The notes under the pieces are model-generated. The model was not told the origin of the DNA. It worked only from the letters and a program-made list of their open reading frames with translations, and searched no databases. From Tessaracoccus flavescens (GTDB taxonomy: Bacteria > Actinomycetota > Actinomycetes > Propionibacteriales > Propionibacteriaceae), in NCBI RefSeq assembly GCF_001998865.1, contig NZ_CP019607.1, positions 1,736,001 through 1,800,000 on the forward strand: a stretch of DNA of 64,000 nucleotides, given 5' to 3'. The translations under genes and the position numbers were made by a program. Below, piece by piece: positions 32,485 through 41,541 of this stretch (within the stretch, counting starts at the first letter, position 1; the number at the start of each line of letters is the position of its first letter).

Positions 32485-33923
32485 GGCTCTTCACAATGCA
32501 GGGTGTAGGTGGGGTTTGAATCCTCCGGTTTCGAGGAGGCTTCTGGCTATGTAGTGGGTCAGGTTCCTAAATCCCAAGGCGATCCCGCGGAGGTGTTCGA
32601 GGCGTCCGTTGATCGCTTCGGTTGGGCCGTTGCTGGTGCCTGGGCGGTCGAAGAAGGCGAGCACGTCGGCCGCCCGTCGGTGGAGGGTCCGGCCCAGGCT
32701 GACGAGCTCGACGAGGTCTCTCGGGACGCCGGTGCTGACCGAGTCGATCACGCCTTGAAGGAGGAACCGTCCAAGTTGCTTGTCGGGATTCCGGTAAGCC
32801 ACGACGAGTCGTTGGTAGATACTCCATGTCGCGTAGACCTCGGTGTGCTGTTCGTCGGCGAACAGTGCCTCCAGTCGGGCGACTTGCTTGTCGGTGAGTA
32901 GATCGACGCCGGTGAGCAGGGTGCGGCGGGCGCGGTAGAGCGGGTCACCGGCGCGGCCAGCCCCGATGCCCGCAGGTGTCTTGCTGGACGCGCTGGCGGC
33001 AGCGGGTGAGCGCTTCGCCGGCGAGCCGGACGACGTGGAACGGGTCCATCACCGTGGTGGCGTTGCCGAGTTCCTCGACCGCCGCGGTCTTGTAGCCGGT
33101 GAATCCGTCCATCGCGACGACCTCGATCCCCTTGCGCCAGGCTCGGGGGCGGGCGGCGAGCCACGTCTTGAACACCTGTTTCGAGCGTCCCTCGACCATG
33201 TCCAACAAGCGCGCCGGACCGGTGCCGTCCCTGGTGGGGGTGAGGTCGATGATCACGGTGACGTATTTCTCACCACGGCGGGTATGGCGCCAGCAATGCT
33301 CGTCGACCCCGATCACCTTGACCCCGTCGAACCGGGCCAGGTCGCTGATGAGGACGCGCTGTCCTTCTGCCAGCACGGCGTCGTTGGCGGTGTTCCACGC
33401 GACGTCGAGACCGGCGGCGATCCTGGACATGCTCAGGTGTTGGACCACAAGTCCTTCCAGTCCCCAACGCAGCGCCGCGCGCGACAGCTTCGAACGCGGC
33501 TCGGCTGCGGCACTGGTGTCTTGACGCCACACCCGCCCGCACTCGATGCACCGATAGCGCCGGAGCCGCACGTGCAGCACGGTAGGGCGCCACCCCAGCG
33601 GGACATGCGACAAGAGTCGCACCACCGAGCCCCGGATGAGGCCCTGGCCGCCGCAGTCTCGGCACCAGTCGTCGGCGTCGACCGGGCGGCAGGCCAGGAT
33701 CGCACGGTCGGGTTCGATGCGCTGGCCGGTGACTTCCAACCCGAGGCCGTCGAGACGGCAGAAACTAGTCAGATCAGGGCACGTGAAGGTAGCGTCGGAC
33801 ACGTCGAGGTCTTCCAGATGGGGAGCGTGAGAACTTCCATCTTCGGAGGGCCTCGACCCCTTCAGCCAGCCGCCACGCCGCAACCCCGAACAGCGCTACC
33901 TACACCCTCGATTGTGAAGAGCC
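32485..33923 (-). mobile_element. ISL3-family insertion sequence, transposase frameshifted
   Basis: 1439 bp. The ends GGCTCTTCACAATGCAGGGT (left) and GGCTCTTCACAATCGAGGGT (right, reversed) differ at two bases. The flanks (CGTTTGAC left, CCCAAAGG right) are not duplicated, so a deletion or recombination followed insertion. It is a different ISL3 from the one at 20.1 kb, with diverged ends and protein. Confidence 0.88.
32491..33883 (-). pseudogene. ISL3 transposase with a frameshift
   Basis: The N-terminal frame (zinc finger WCRDCGGQGL and YRCIECGRVWRQ; DDE Asp in VIGVDEHCWRH and VVAMDGFTGYK) runs to QQDTCGHRGW and stops at 32945. The C-terminal part (GDPLYRARRTLL through DRPGTSNGPTEAINGRLEHL with the catalytic Glu) is in another frame from about 32955. 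One base too many near 32955-32965 explains the break. Confidence 0.85.
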
Positions 33924-34275
33924 CCCAAAGGGGGTCCCTTCGGGACCCCAATATTGGGAAGTCCAGTACGACATGACCTCGACAGCCGGCAAGGCCATCA
34001 AGTACGAGGTCGACGGCGAGGTCATGATGAACGATGACGAGATCCACGCAACCTGGGGTGCGAACTGCACCGAAGCCACCATCGTCGGAACGGACTCTCT
34101 CGCGTATCCGAAACTCGAACCGAAGATCTGCTGGTCAGACAACGGCACCATTCAATCAAGAAAGATCCTCATGACAACGGGCCAAGCCTCGACCATCTCC
34201 CTTGTCGCGCAAGCCAACGGCACAGCAATCAGTTTGGACAAGATCCGCTTCATCTACGTGCCGCCAAGCCCGTAA
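33924..34275 (+). pseudogene. 3' remnant of a DNRLRE-gene paralogue
   Basis: An open frame from the ISL3 edge (PKGVPSGPQYWEVQYDMTST) to IRFIYVPPSP is closely similar over about 115 residues to the C-terminus of the intact DNRLRE protein at 29714-32353. Long identical runs include VDGEVMMNDD, SLAYPKLEPKICWSD and ISLVAQANGTAISLDKIRFI. The 5' bulk has been lost on the ISL3 side. It could still be read from an internal ATG at 33973, but it has no signal peptide. Confidence 0.85.
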
Positions 34276-34295
34276 GACACACCGATCCTACGTGC

Positions 34296-34331
34296 AGAGC
34301 CCCGTCACGCCCGAAGGCTTGACGGGGCTCT
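34296..34331 (+). terminator. Intrinsic terminator, sister of 32384-32416
   Basis: AGAGCCCCGTCA with GCC pairs with GGC and TGACGGGGCTCT around CGAA. Its similarity to the first copy shows that the duplication included the 3' untranslated region. Confidence 0.8.
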
Positions 34332-34572
34332 ACCGCATCCGGACAGTCCACGATCCACTCACGAGTCGATGGGAGCGGTGCGCCTACCCCCTGGCCAAAA
34401 GTTAATGCCTGCAATGTAGCAGGCACCCGGGAGCAGCCTGTCCGCGGCGGGATCTGCTGTGAATCATGGACTGTAGCAGGTGCACATTTATAGCCTGACA
34501 AGCGCTTTTACCGCTTGTTGACAGAACCAGCAGGACCTGCGATGCAGAGACACCGCATCACAGGAGGCCCCA
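34332..34572. promoter_or_regulatory. Intergenic control-like region: hairpin, LacI-type operator and promoter
   Basis: TGCCTGC-AATGTA-GCAGGCA (34406-34425) is a perfect stem. CAAGCG and CGCTTG (34499-34517) form a palindrome containing AAGCGCTT, the core of many LacI-family operators. TTGACA (34518-34523) overlaps its edge, and AGGAGG precedes ATG 34573. These signals point at a rightward gene of which only about 34 codons remain. Confidence 0.4.
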
Positions 34573-34675
34573 ATGTCCACCCTCTCCCCCACCGCCCATC
34601 GCTGGAGCACCTACGGTGAGACGGCAGGCTTCCCCGGGGCTCTGCTAGTTGCCACGTGGGCCATGACACAACTCC
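34573..34675 (+). pseudogene. Truncated 5' end of an unidentified gene
   Basis: A well-placed ribosome site and ATG start MSTLSPTAHRWSTYGETAGF then PGALLVATWAMT. Past about 34675 the frame merely runs antisense through the MFS pseudogene. The LacI-type operator upstream suggests that the lost gene was for sugar use. No family is recognisable from so short a piece. Confidence 0.35.
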
Positions 34676-35807
34676 CCGAAGGGCCGCTGGATTCGGTCGC
34701 CACGGTTGCTCCCACGAGGTTCATCGTCAGGTCGCTGCGGCCCTGGCGCTGGGTCCGCAGCGAAGGGGCCGACGACTCTGTCAGCAGGGCGGCGCCCGCC
34801 ACCGTCGAGGCGCTCCAGCCGAGGCCGAGCAGGATCAGCGAGGCGCCGACCAGCAGCACCGACGACTGCCCGACCACGGCGAGCGCGAGCGACGCCACGA
34901 GAATCGCCTGGCCGAGCAGCACCGTCTGCACCCGGCCGAGCCGGTCCGAAAGCGCCCCGAACACCGGGGAGAGGGCGTACATGCCCGAGATGTGCAGGCT
35001 GATGGTCAGCCCCACCACCTTCAGCTCGGCGCCGTGGTGCATCAGGTGCACGGGTGTCATCGCCATCACCGAGACCATCACGGCGTGCGTCGCGGCGATC
35101 GCCAGCACCGCGAACCGGGCCCGGACGGGTCGGTCCTCGGCCGGTCGGACGCCGGGGGCCGACGGCTTGGTGGCGGTGAGGTGCTGGGCGAGCAGCAACG
35201 GATCGGGGCGCAGCCAGATCAGGTACATCGCCATGCCTGCCAGCTGGGCCACGACGGTGAACAGATAGGGCCCCGTCAGGCTCGGCATGCCGACCAGCCT
35301 GCCGAGCGCCTCGCCGGGGCCGACCAGATTGGGCCGAGCACCGCGCCGATCGTGGTCGCCCAACCACGAGCGACAGGTCGCGTCCGCGGGTGTCGTCCGT
35401 TGCGAGGTCGGCGGCGGCGAACCGCGACTGGAGGTTGGCCGCCTGCCCGGCGCCGATCAGCACGAACGCCGTCAGGAGCAGCGCGAAGATGTCGAAGTGA
35501 CGGGCCGCGACCACCAGCGCGACCCCGACCAGCGCGATCAGCATGCCGGTGGCGAGGGCGGGCCGTCGTCCGCATGCCTGGGCGAGCCGGGCAAGCGGCA
35601 CCGCGAAGGCCGCCGCGCCCAACGTCACGGCCGCCGTGGCGAGGCCGGTGAGGTCGTCGCGGCCGGAGACCTCGCCCGCGAGCACCGCTCCGAGTGAGAT
35701 CGTCGCGCCGAACGCGATGCCGCCGAGGATCTGGCCGAGCGAGAGGATCAGCAGCGTGCGACGGCGGATCCCTGCGAGCCGCGCGGGTCGGTCTCGGCCG
35801 GGCTCAT
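34611..35807 (-). pseudogene. Frameshifted MFS transporter
   Basis: It starts at ATG 35807, overlapping the YibE/F stop (ATGA). The initial frame soon stops (near 35748), while a second frame carries helices RRRTLLILSLGQILGGIAFG, ALATGMLIALVGVALVVAAR and on to about 35380. A third frame carries the second half (GPYLFTVVAQLAGMAMYLIW, HISGMYALSPVFGALSDRLG, QGRSDLTMNLVGATV). The C-terminus is replaced near 34675 by foreign sequence. At least two shifts and one truncation make it nonfunctional. It was once coupled to yibE/F. Confidence 0.8.
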
Positions 35808-37048
35808 GCCTCGGTCGGCTCGGGCGCGGGCTCGGGGTCGTCCCCGTGCCGCGGGCCTTCGGCCAGCACCTTCGCGGGGCCGACTGTCATCGCGGCGATA
35901 CCGGTCGTGATCGGCACCGAGAGGATCAGGCCGATCGCCGAGGCGAAGGTGCGCACCCCCTCACCGGCGAACATCTCCATGGTGAAGAGGGACGACGGTT
36001 CACGGGAGATGAAGTACAGCATCAGCAGCACGGTGAGTGCCGAGCCTGCGTAGGCGAAGACGATGGTGTAGATGGTCGACGCGATGTGGTCGCGCCCGAT
36101 CCGCATCCCGGCGGCGAAGACCTTCATCCTCGTCCACTGGGGTGCCGCCGCCCTCAGCTCCCAGACGGCGGAGGCCTGTGTGATGGTGACGTCGTTGAGC
36201 ACGCCGAGGCCGCCGATGATGATGCCGACCATCAGCAGATCCTGGAAGTTGATCGCGGGGGCGAGTTGGGCGAGGTCGTACTCGTTCTCGTCGGCGAACC
36301 CGGACAGCCTCGCCGCCTGGACGGCGACCGCGCCGAGCGCGGTGGTCACCGCGAGCCCGAGCAGCGTCCCGGCTAGCGCAGCCGAGGTGCGGATCGACAC
36401 CCCGTGCGCGACGTAGAGGACGATGAACATGATCGCCGTCGACCCGGCAAGCGCCACCGCCATGCCAGGCTTGCCCGCGATGATCGCCGGCAGCATGAAG
36501 CCGAGCAGGATCCAGGCCGCGACGCCGAGGCCGACCAGCGCCATCAGCCCACGCAGCCGCGCGACGGCGAGCACCGCGACGACGAAGAGCACGGCGAGCG
36601 TGATCAGCACGGGCAGCCGGTTGACGCCGTTGAACGAGTAGTGGATGCCGTCTCCGGTGTCGACGCGCACCACCTCGATGTCGTCGCCGACGCGCAGGCC
36701 GCTGTGCACGTTGGCGCCGGTGAGTTCCATGGTCGCCTGCTGCCCCTCGTCGAGGCCGGAGGTGACGTCGAAGGTGACGGTGATGCAGGCGGCCTTGCCC
36801 GACGGCGTCTCGATGGTCGACTCGCACCCGTCCACGAGAGTCGCGATCGTCGCGTCCTCGTAGGTGACCCCGGGGGCCTCGGTGATCTTGGTCAGGGCGC
36901 CGTCCATCTCGGCGGCCGAGGGCCACAGCCAGATCAGGCCCGCGACGGCGAGCACGCCGAACAGCGCGAGCAGCCCGAGCAGGTAGGTGCGGGCGCGCTG
37001 CCCGATCTCGACCACCCCGTGGCTGCCGTGCGAATGTCCGTGACCCAT
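35804..37048 (-). CDS. YibE/F-like multi-pass membrane protein
   Basis: 414 residues. A His-rich N-terminus (MGHGHSHGSHG) is followed by one helix (YLLGLLALFGVLAVAGLIWL), an extracytoplasmic beta-rich domain of about 110 residues with two cysteines (VDGCESTIETPSGKAACITV), then seven or so helices including VGIIIGGLGVLNDVTITQAS, the signature of the YibE/F family. The function of the family is not established, and the His-rich end suggests metal contact. Its stop overlaps the start of the broken MFS gene. Confidence 0.85.
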   Translation of the reverse strand: MGHGHSHGSHGVVEIGQRARTYLLGLLALFGVLAVAGLIWLWPSAAEMDGALTKITEAPGVTYEDATIATLVDGCESTIETPSGKAACITVTFDVTSGLDEGQQATMELTGANVHSGLRVGDDIEVVRVDTGDGIHYSFNGVNRLPVLITLAVLFVVAVLAVARLRGLMALVGLGVAAWILLGFMLPAIIAGKPGMAVALAGSTAIMFIVLYVAHGVSIRTSAALAGTLLGLAVTTALGAVAVQAARLSGFADENEYDLAQLAPAINFQDLLMVGIIIGGLGVLNDVTITQASAVWELRAAAPQWTRMKVFAAGMRIGRDHIASTIYTIVFAYAGSALTVLLMLYFISREPSSLFTMEMFAGEGVRTFASAIGLILSVPITTGIAAMTVGPAKVLAEGPRHGDDPEPAPEPTEA

Positions 37049-37144
37049 GAGGTCAACCTACCGCCGACACCCGCCGATCCCCGCCTCGGCGCCACGCATC
37101 GTCAATTGGGTACTACATCGCGTAGGGGTAGAGTCGAACCCGAC

Positions 37145-37333
37145 ATGACTACGACGACGACTCCCCGCAAGGACACGCGCCGCAAGCCGGACCCGAAGTG
37201 CCCACTCCGCCCGGGTGAGCCGTGCACGCTGTGCCAGGCGAGCGTCACCGGGCCGCAGGACTGCGGTCTTGTCTACCTGATCATGGACGACCCGGAGGCC
37301 CGCGAGGCCTGGGCGGCGTCCCGGCGTCGCTGA
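37145..37333 (+). CDS. Small conserved Cys-containing actinobacterial protein
   Basis: 62 residues: a Thr/Lys/Arg-rich start, then CPLRPGEPCTLC, a segment with a further Cys (GPQDCGLVYLIMDD) and EAREAWAASRRR. The four-cysteine pattern suggests a small metal-binding protein. I recognise the pattern from actinobacterial genomes as an uncharacterised family (possibly DUF6767). It is 29 bp upstream of the rhomboid gene and probably cotranscribed. Confidence 0.65.
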   Translation: MTTTTTPRKDTRRKPDPKCPLRPGEPCTLCQASVTGPQDCGLVYLIMDDPEAREAWAASRRR

Positions 37334-37362
37334 GCCCTTCCCGCTCCCGGTATCCTCCACCC

Positions 37363-38256
37363 ATGGACGACGCGCCAACCTGTTACCGCCACCCGAACCA
37401 GCCGACCCGGATCACGTGCCAACGCTGCGACCGTCCGATCTGCCCGCAGTGCATGGTGCCCGGCTCCGTCGGTTTCCAGTGCCCGGAGTGCGTCAGCCGG
37501 GGCATGAAGGAGACGCGGCAGCGTGAACTCCCGTACGGCGGCACCCGCACCGCCAACCCGCGCACGACGTCGATCGTGCTGATCGCGATCAACCTGATCG
37601 TGTGGGTCGCCGTACTGCTGACCGGCGGGCATAACAGCCGCCTCGTCGACTACCTCGCGATGTCCCCCTACGCGTCCTGCCAGGGGCCTGACGGGTACTA
37701 CATGCTCGACCGGGCCCAGTGCATGAGCGCCAACTTCCAGTGGGCCGACGGCGTAGGCACCGGATCCTTCTGGCAGGTGATCACGTCCGGGTTCACCCAC
37801 ATCGACGTGTTGCACCTGCTGTTCAACATGCTGGTGATCTGGATGCTGGGCGGCAATCTCGAGGCGATCCTCGGCCGCGCCCGGTTCCTGGCGATCTACT
37901 TCACGGCCATGATCGGCGGCTCCGCTGCCGTCATGTGGCTGAGCGACAGTTACGTCCCCGTCGTCGGTGCCTCCGGCGCGATCTACGGCCTGCTCGGCGC
38001 GCTGCTCCTGCTCGCCATCCGGCACAAGGGAGACGTGCGCAACATCCTGATCTGGCTTGCGATCAACGTCGTGTTCTCGTTCTCTGTCGCCAACATCTCC
38101 TGGCAGGGCCACCTCGGCGGGTTCGTCGCGGGCGCCGCGGCGACCGCGGTGATCGTCTTCCTCCCGAAGGACAGGCGCAACCTGCAGTGGCCGCTTGTCG
38201 CCCTGATCGCGCTGCTGGGCATCGCAGCGATCGTGGTGCGGGCGTTGACCTTCTGA
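37363..38256 (+). CDS. Rhomboid-family intramembrane serine protease with N-terminal zinc finger
   Basis: 297 residues. A B-box-like zinc finger (CYRHPNQPTRITCQRCDRPI, then CPQCMVPG and FQCPECV) precedes six helices. The rhomboid catalytic serine is in GASGAIYGLLGAL, the histidine in WQGHLGGFVAGA, and the L1-loop/helix-2 HxxxHLLFN-type motif in HIDVLHLLFNMLVIW. ATG 37363 was chosen because it begins the zinc finger; the frame is open earlier only by chance. Substrates are unknown. It is convergent with the epimerase gene, whose stop is three bases away. Confidence 0.92.
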   Translation: MDDAPTCYRHPNQPTRITCQRCDRPICPQCMVPGSVGFQCPECVSRGMKETRQRELPYGGTRTANPRTTSIVLIAINLIVWVAVLLTGGHNSRLVDYLAMSPYASCQGPDGYYMLDRAQCMSANFQWADGVGTGSFWQVITSGFTHIDVLHLLFNMLVIWMLGGNLEAILGRARFLAIYFTAMIGGSAAVMWLSDSYVPVVGASGAIYGLLGALLLLAIRHKGDVRNILIWLAINVVFSFSVANISWQGHLGGFVAGAAATAVIVFLPKDRRNLQWPLVALIALLGIAAIVVRALTF

Positions 38257-38258
38257 CC

Positions 38259-39650
38259 TCACCCCTTCTGGAGGACGTGGCGCAGCCCGTCGGTCAGCGT
38301 CGTCTGCCCGAACCGGAATTCGGAGCCGATCAGCTTCGCGGCGCTGACCCTCTGGTCGGTGTCGATCAGCTGGTCGTAGCCCTCCGAGCCGAGCAGCAGC
38401 TTCGGTCCGAAGGACGGCGTTGGCAGCACCGCCGGACGGTGCAGCACCGAGCCGAGCGTGGAGGCGAACTCCCCCTGCGTTACGGGGTTGGGAGCGACGG
38501 CGGGGATCGGGCCACCCAGGGCCGGTCTGAAGGCGGTGTGGACGTAGGCGCGCACAAGGTCGTCGAGGGTGATCCAGCTCAGCCACTTGTCGGCCGAGGT
38601 CATCCGACCGCCAGCGCCGACGAGGTACAGCGGTAGTTGCGGCAGGAGCGCCCCGCCGCCTGCGCTCAACACGATCCCTGTGCGCAGGAACGCCGTCCTC
38701 GCTCCCACGCGGTTGGCAGGGGCGGCGGCGCGCTCCCATGCCTCGACCACGTCGGCCAGGAAACCCGTGCCGCGGGTGGAGGCCTCATCGAGGAGTTCGC
38801 CGGGACGGCGGGCGCCGTAGTAGCCGACGGCCGAGGCTTGGACGAGCGTCGCGTCCGGCGCATGCCGGGCGATGCCCTCGGCGAGGGTGGTGGTGGCGTC
38901 GACCCGTGAGCTGAGGATCTCGGCCTTGCGGGCTTCGGTGAACCGCCCGCCGATCGTCTCGCCTGACAGGTTGACCACGACGGAGGCGTGGTCGAAAGCG
39001 CGGGAGGGCACGTGCAGCGACCGCGGGTCCCAGCGGAGCTCGTCTTGACCGTGTGGCTCAGACCTGACCAGCCGCACCACCCGGTGTCCGGCCGTGGTGA
39101 ACAGGGCGGCGAGCTGTCGGCCGATCATCCCTGAGGCCCCGGCCATCAGCACGGTCGTGGGGGCGGCGTCGAGCCGGTGCAGCAGCTCGAGATCGTCGCG
39201 CAGCTGCTGCTCGCGGAAACGGAACAGTGCCCGAAGCTTCGACTCGACCAGGCGGGTCGGCACGGCGCGCGGGAGGTTCCAGGTCACGGTGTCGGTGAGC
39301 ACCGTCGAGCCGTCCGGACCGTCGGCGAAGTGGTGCTCGTGGCGCCAGGAGAGGAACGGCCCGGAGACCTGTTCGTCGACGAACTCGACCCCAGGGATCA
39401 GCGCGACGTGGCGGACCCGCCACGCGACGCCGAGCGGCTTTCCTCCCGGGCCGGGAAGGAGGCCGGCGACGATGGGGGAGGAGATGCGCAACTCGAGCTC
39501 GGAGCCGGGATTGATGCCGTCGGTCGGGCCGCTCACGATCGTCGCCATCCCGGGAGGGGTCAGGCGGACGAAGCCGCCCGGTCGCGTGTGCCAGTCGAAG
39601 ACGACCTCGCGCGGAAGTGGGTAGGTGGACGTGTGGGTGAACCTTGGCAT
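38259..39650 (-). CDS. TIGR01777-family epimerase fused to an N-terminal SRPBCC domain
   Basis: 463 residues. Residues 1-150 form a START/SRPBCC-like lipid- or ligand-binding domain (VFDWHTRPGGFVRLTPPGMA, SWRHEHHFADGPDGSTVLTD). Residues 160-463 are an SDR-type epimerase of the YfcH/SDR39U1 class with GASGMIGRQLAALF as the NAD(P) loop, VVNLSGETIGGRF and QASAVGYYGARR. The start ATG 39650 has GGAGGAGC upstream. Fusion of the two domains is common in actinobacteria. The substrate is not known. Confidence 0.9.
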   Translation of the reverse strand: MPRFTHTSTYPLPREVVFDWHTRPGGFVRLTPPGMATIVSGPTDGINPGSELELRISSPIVAGLLPGPGGKPLGVAWRVRHVALIPGVEFVDEQVSGPFLSWRHEHHFADGPDGSTVLTDTVTWNLPRAVPTRLVESKLRALFRFREQQLRDDLELLHRLDAAPTTVLMAGASGMIGRQLAALFTTAGHRVVRLVRSEPHGQDELRWDPRSLHVPSRAFDHASVVVNLSGETIGGRFTEARKAEILSSRVDATTTLAEGIARHAPDATLVQASAVGYYGARRPGELLDEASTRGTGFLADVVEAWERAAAPANRVGARTAFLRTGIVLSAGGGALLPQLPLYLVGAGGRMTSADKWLSWITLDDLVRAYVHTAFRPALGGPIPAVAPNPVTQGEFASTLGSVLHRPAVLPTPSFGPKLLLGSEGYDQLIDTDQRVSAAKLIGSEFRFGQTTLTDGLRHVLQKG

Positions 39651-39900
39651 CCTTGCTCCTCCGGCCGGTCTGTCGAGCGTAGCGCGCGGCAAGGAGGGCA
39701 GGTGGGCAACTGCGGGCGCAGATTCTTTCTGCACGAGGGCTCGACCCTTCGACGGTGCTCTGACCAGCGGGGACGGGAAACTACACCCGTCGAACTCTCA
39801 ACCAGCGACTGAGAGATCTTCAGGAGATGTTAGGAATGTCCTCAGGATTCGTTTACCTTTGCATGGCCAGGCTGGCAAAACGCTCGAGGGGAAGACGAAC

Positions 39901-41019
39901 GTGAAGAAGGCTCTTGGCGCGGTGTTCGCCGCGCTCCTGATCGGCGCAGTCAACGTCGTCGGTTCGCCCACCGCTGACGCGGCCGAGTTGCCCGACTTTC
40001 CGATGGCGCTGCCCGTCGGATGGGGCCTGACGGTCCAGGCCGGCGGCACCCACACCTTCAGCTCGGGCGTGCGCAGCTCGGTCGATCTCGGCGCCTCGGG
40101 CGGAGTCTCGGTCCCGGTCGTCGCGGCCGCCGACGGTGTGGTGAGCGAGGTCAAGGCCGGCTGCCAGGTCATCGTGACCCACGACGACGGCTGGCAGACG
40201 AAGTACTTCCACCTGAAGAACGTGGCCGCCGTCAAGGTCGGCCAGAAGATCAGCGCAGGCACCAAGCTCGGCATGACCGGCATGCCCGGATCCGAGACCT
40301 GCGGCCGCGGCAGCTTCCGCCACGTCCACTTCACCCTCCTGAAGAGCGGCAAGGAGATGCCCATCGACGGGCTCTCCCTCGGCGGCTACACCATCCACAG
40401 CACCGGCGGCTCCTACTGCGGCTACTGGACCCGCGACTCCGACGGCGCCGTCGTGGCCGACGCCCGACGCTCCTGCTACGCGGTGCCGAAGGTGACCAAC
40501 ACCCTGCTCCATCCCGCCGACCTCTCGGCCGCCGGAGCAGGCAACACCGAGGTCTCCCGCGACGAGCAGCGCCCCGAGATCTCCGCGACCGACACGATCG
40601 ACGCCGCCGCCCTCTACGTCACCGAGGGCCAGCATTCCGTCGGTGGCCGCGCCTGGCGGACCACGTGCGAGCCCTACTCCGCGACCAAGCGGTGCCGCAC
40701 CGAGATCTGGGCGACGACCGTCAAGACCGATGGCGGCAGCCATGAGCGCTCCGAGGGATGGGTCTTCAACAACCTGACCTACGTCGAGTCCCCGCGCGAG
40801 ATGTGGAAGGGCAACCCGCTCGGCGCCACCGGCGAGTGGACGGCCGAGGACGGCCGCAAGTGGCGCACCGAGTGCGACACCGCCGCCACCGGGAGCAACG
40901 GCTGCCGCAGCTACACCTGGGCCACCTCCATCAGCGCGAAGGCACGCCCGAGCGGCGGCTATGACTTCGTCACCACGAACGACTGGATGTTCAACAACAT
41001 CGTCCGCTTCACGAAGTAG
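39901..41019 (+). CDS. Secreted LasA-like M23 peptidase-domain protein
   Basis: 372 residues. GTG 39901 starts a Sec signal (KKALGAVFAALLIGAVNVVG to ADAAE). The next 130 residues are an M23A/LasA-type fold: GGTHTFSSGVRSSVDLGASG supplies His and Asp ligands in the LasA arrangement, AAADGVVSEV the core strand, and RHVHFTLLK the HxH ligand. The C-terminal half carries two copies of a module of about 70 residues with paired cysteines and a WxFNN motif (GWVFNNLTYV and DWMFNNIVRF). It probably acts on or binds peptidoglycan. GAGGGGAAG precedes the start. Confidence 0.8.
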   Translation: MKKALGAVFAALLIGAVNVVGSPTADAAELPDFPMALPVGWGLTVQAGGTHTFSSGVRSSVDLGASGGVSVPVVAAADGVVSEVKAGCQVIVTHDDGWQTKYFHLKNVAAVKVGQKISAGTKLGMTGMPGSETCGRGSFRHVHFTLLKSGKEMPIDGLSLGGYTIHSTGGSYCGYWTRDSDGAVVADARRSCYAVPKVTNTLLHPADLSAAGAGNTEVSRDEQRPEISATDTIDAAALYVTEGQHSVGGRAWRTTCEPYSATKRCRTEIWATTVKTDGGSHERSEGWVFNNLTYVESPREMWKGNPLGATGEWTAEDGRKWRTECDTAATGSNGCRSYTWATSISAKARPSGGYDFVTTNDWMFNNIVRFTK

Positions 41020-41094
41020 TACCCGACCCGGAGTCAACCCTGGGACCTGCTGGACCCGCCTGCCCTGAACACCCGAGCGGCTACATTTGAAGCC

Positions 41095-41541
41095 ATGAAT
41101 TGGGCCCAGCCAGGACAGGGGGCCTCCTCCGGCCAAGGCGCACCGCCCGACGGCTGGTCGAATCCCCCCACCCGCTATGACGAGCGGCAGGTCAGCGACG
41201 GCTTCGGCGGCGGAGGCCAGATCGAGATCGTCACCCCGAACAAGCCGCCGATGCTGTGGCTCGGGATCGGCCTCGTGCTGATCGTCGCCGCCTTCATCGT
41301 CGCGCTGATCGGCCAGACCGCGACGACCGGGCTGATCGGCTGGGTGCTCGCCGGCCCCCTCGCGATCGGGGCGATGGCCATGTTCGTCACCGCGGACGCA
41401 AAGCGCCGCGAGTCGGGCTGGTACGCGCCATCCGACCTCGCCGAATGGGGCCGCCGGATCCTGATCATCGCCGCGCTGGTCGCCGTCGCACTGTGCGCCT
41501 GGTTCATCGCGAACGACGTCGCCCGCGGGATGTGGCGATGA
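41095..41541 (+). CDS. Small membrane protein, first gene of the GTPase/vWA operon
   Basis: 148 residues: a Gly/Pro/Gln-rich cytosolic N-terminus of about 50 residues, then three hydrophobic helices (PPMLWLGIGLVLIVAAFIVA, LIGWVLAGPLAIGAMAMFV, ILIIAALVAVALCAWFIA). I recognise no family. Its TGA overlaps the ATG of the large vWA gene, so it is coupled to it. TACATT about 10 bp upstream of the start may be a -10 of the operon promoter. It is probably a membrane partner of the following vWA protein. Confidence 0.75.
   Translation: MNWAQPGQGASSGQGAPPDGWSNPPTRYDERQVSDGFGGGGQIEIVTPNKPPMLWLGIGLVLIVAAFIVALIGQTATTGLIGWVLAGPLAIGAMAMFVTADAKRRESGWYAPSDLAEWGRRILIIAALVAVALCAWFIANDVARGMWR

Noticed and set aside
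37129..37142. tRNA T-arm-like sequence (GGTTCGACTC on the minus strand)
   Set aside because: No acceptor, D-arm or anticodon stem can be folded around it, and it is the leader of the small Cys protein gene. No tRNA, rRNA or CRISPR array was found anywhere in the window.
36404..37144. Plus-strand open frame upstream of the 62-residue protein
   Set aside because: It runs antisense through YibE/F. The genuine start of the small gene is ATG 37145.
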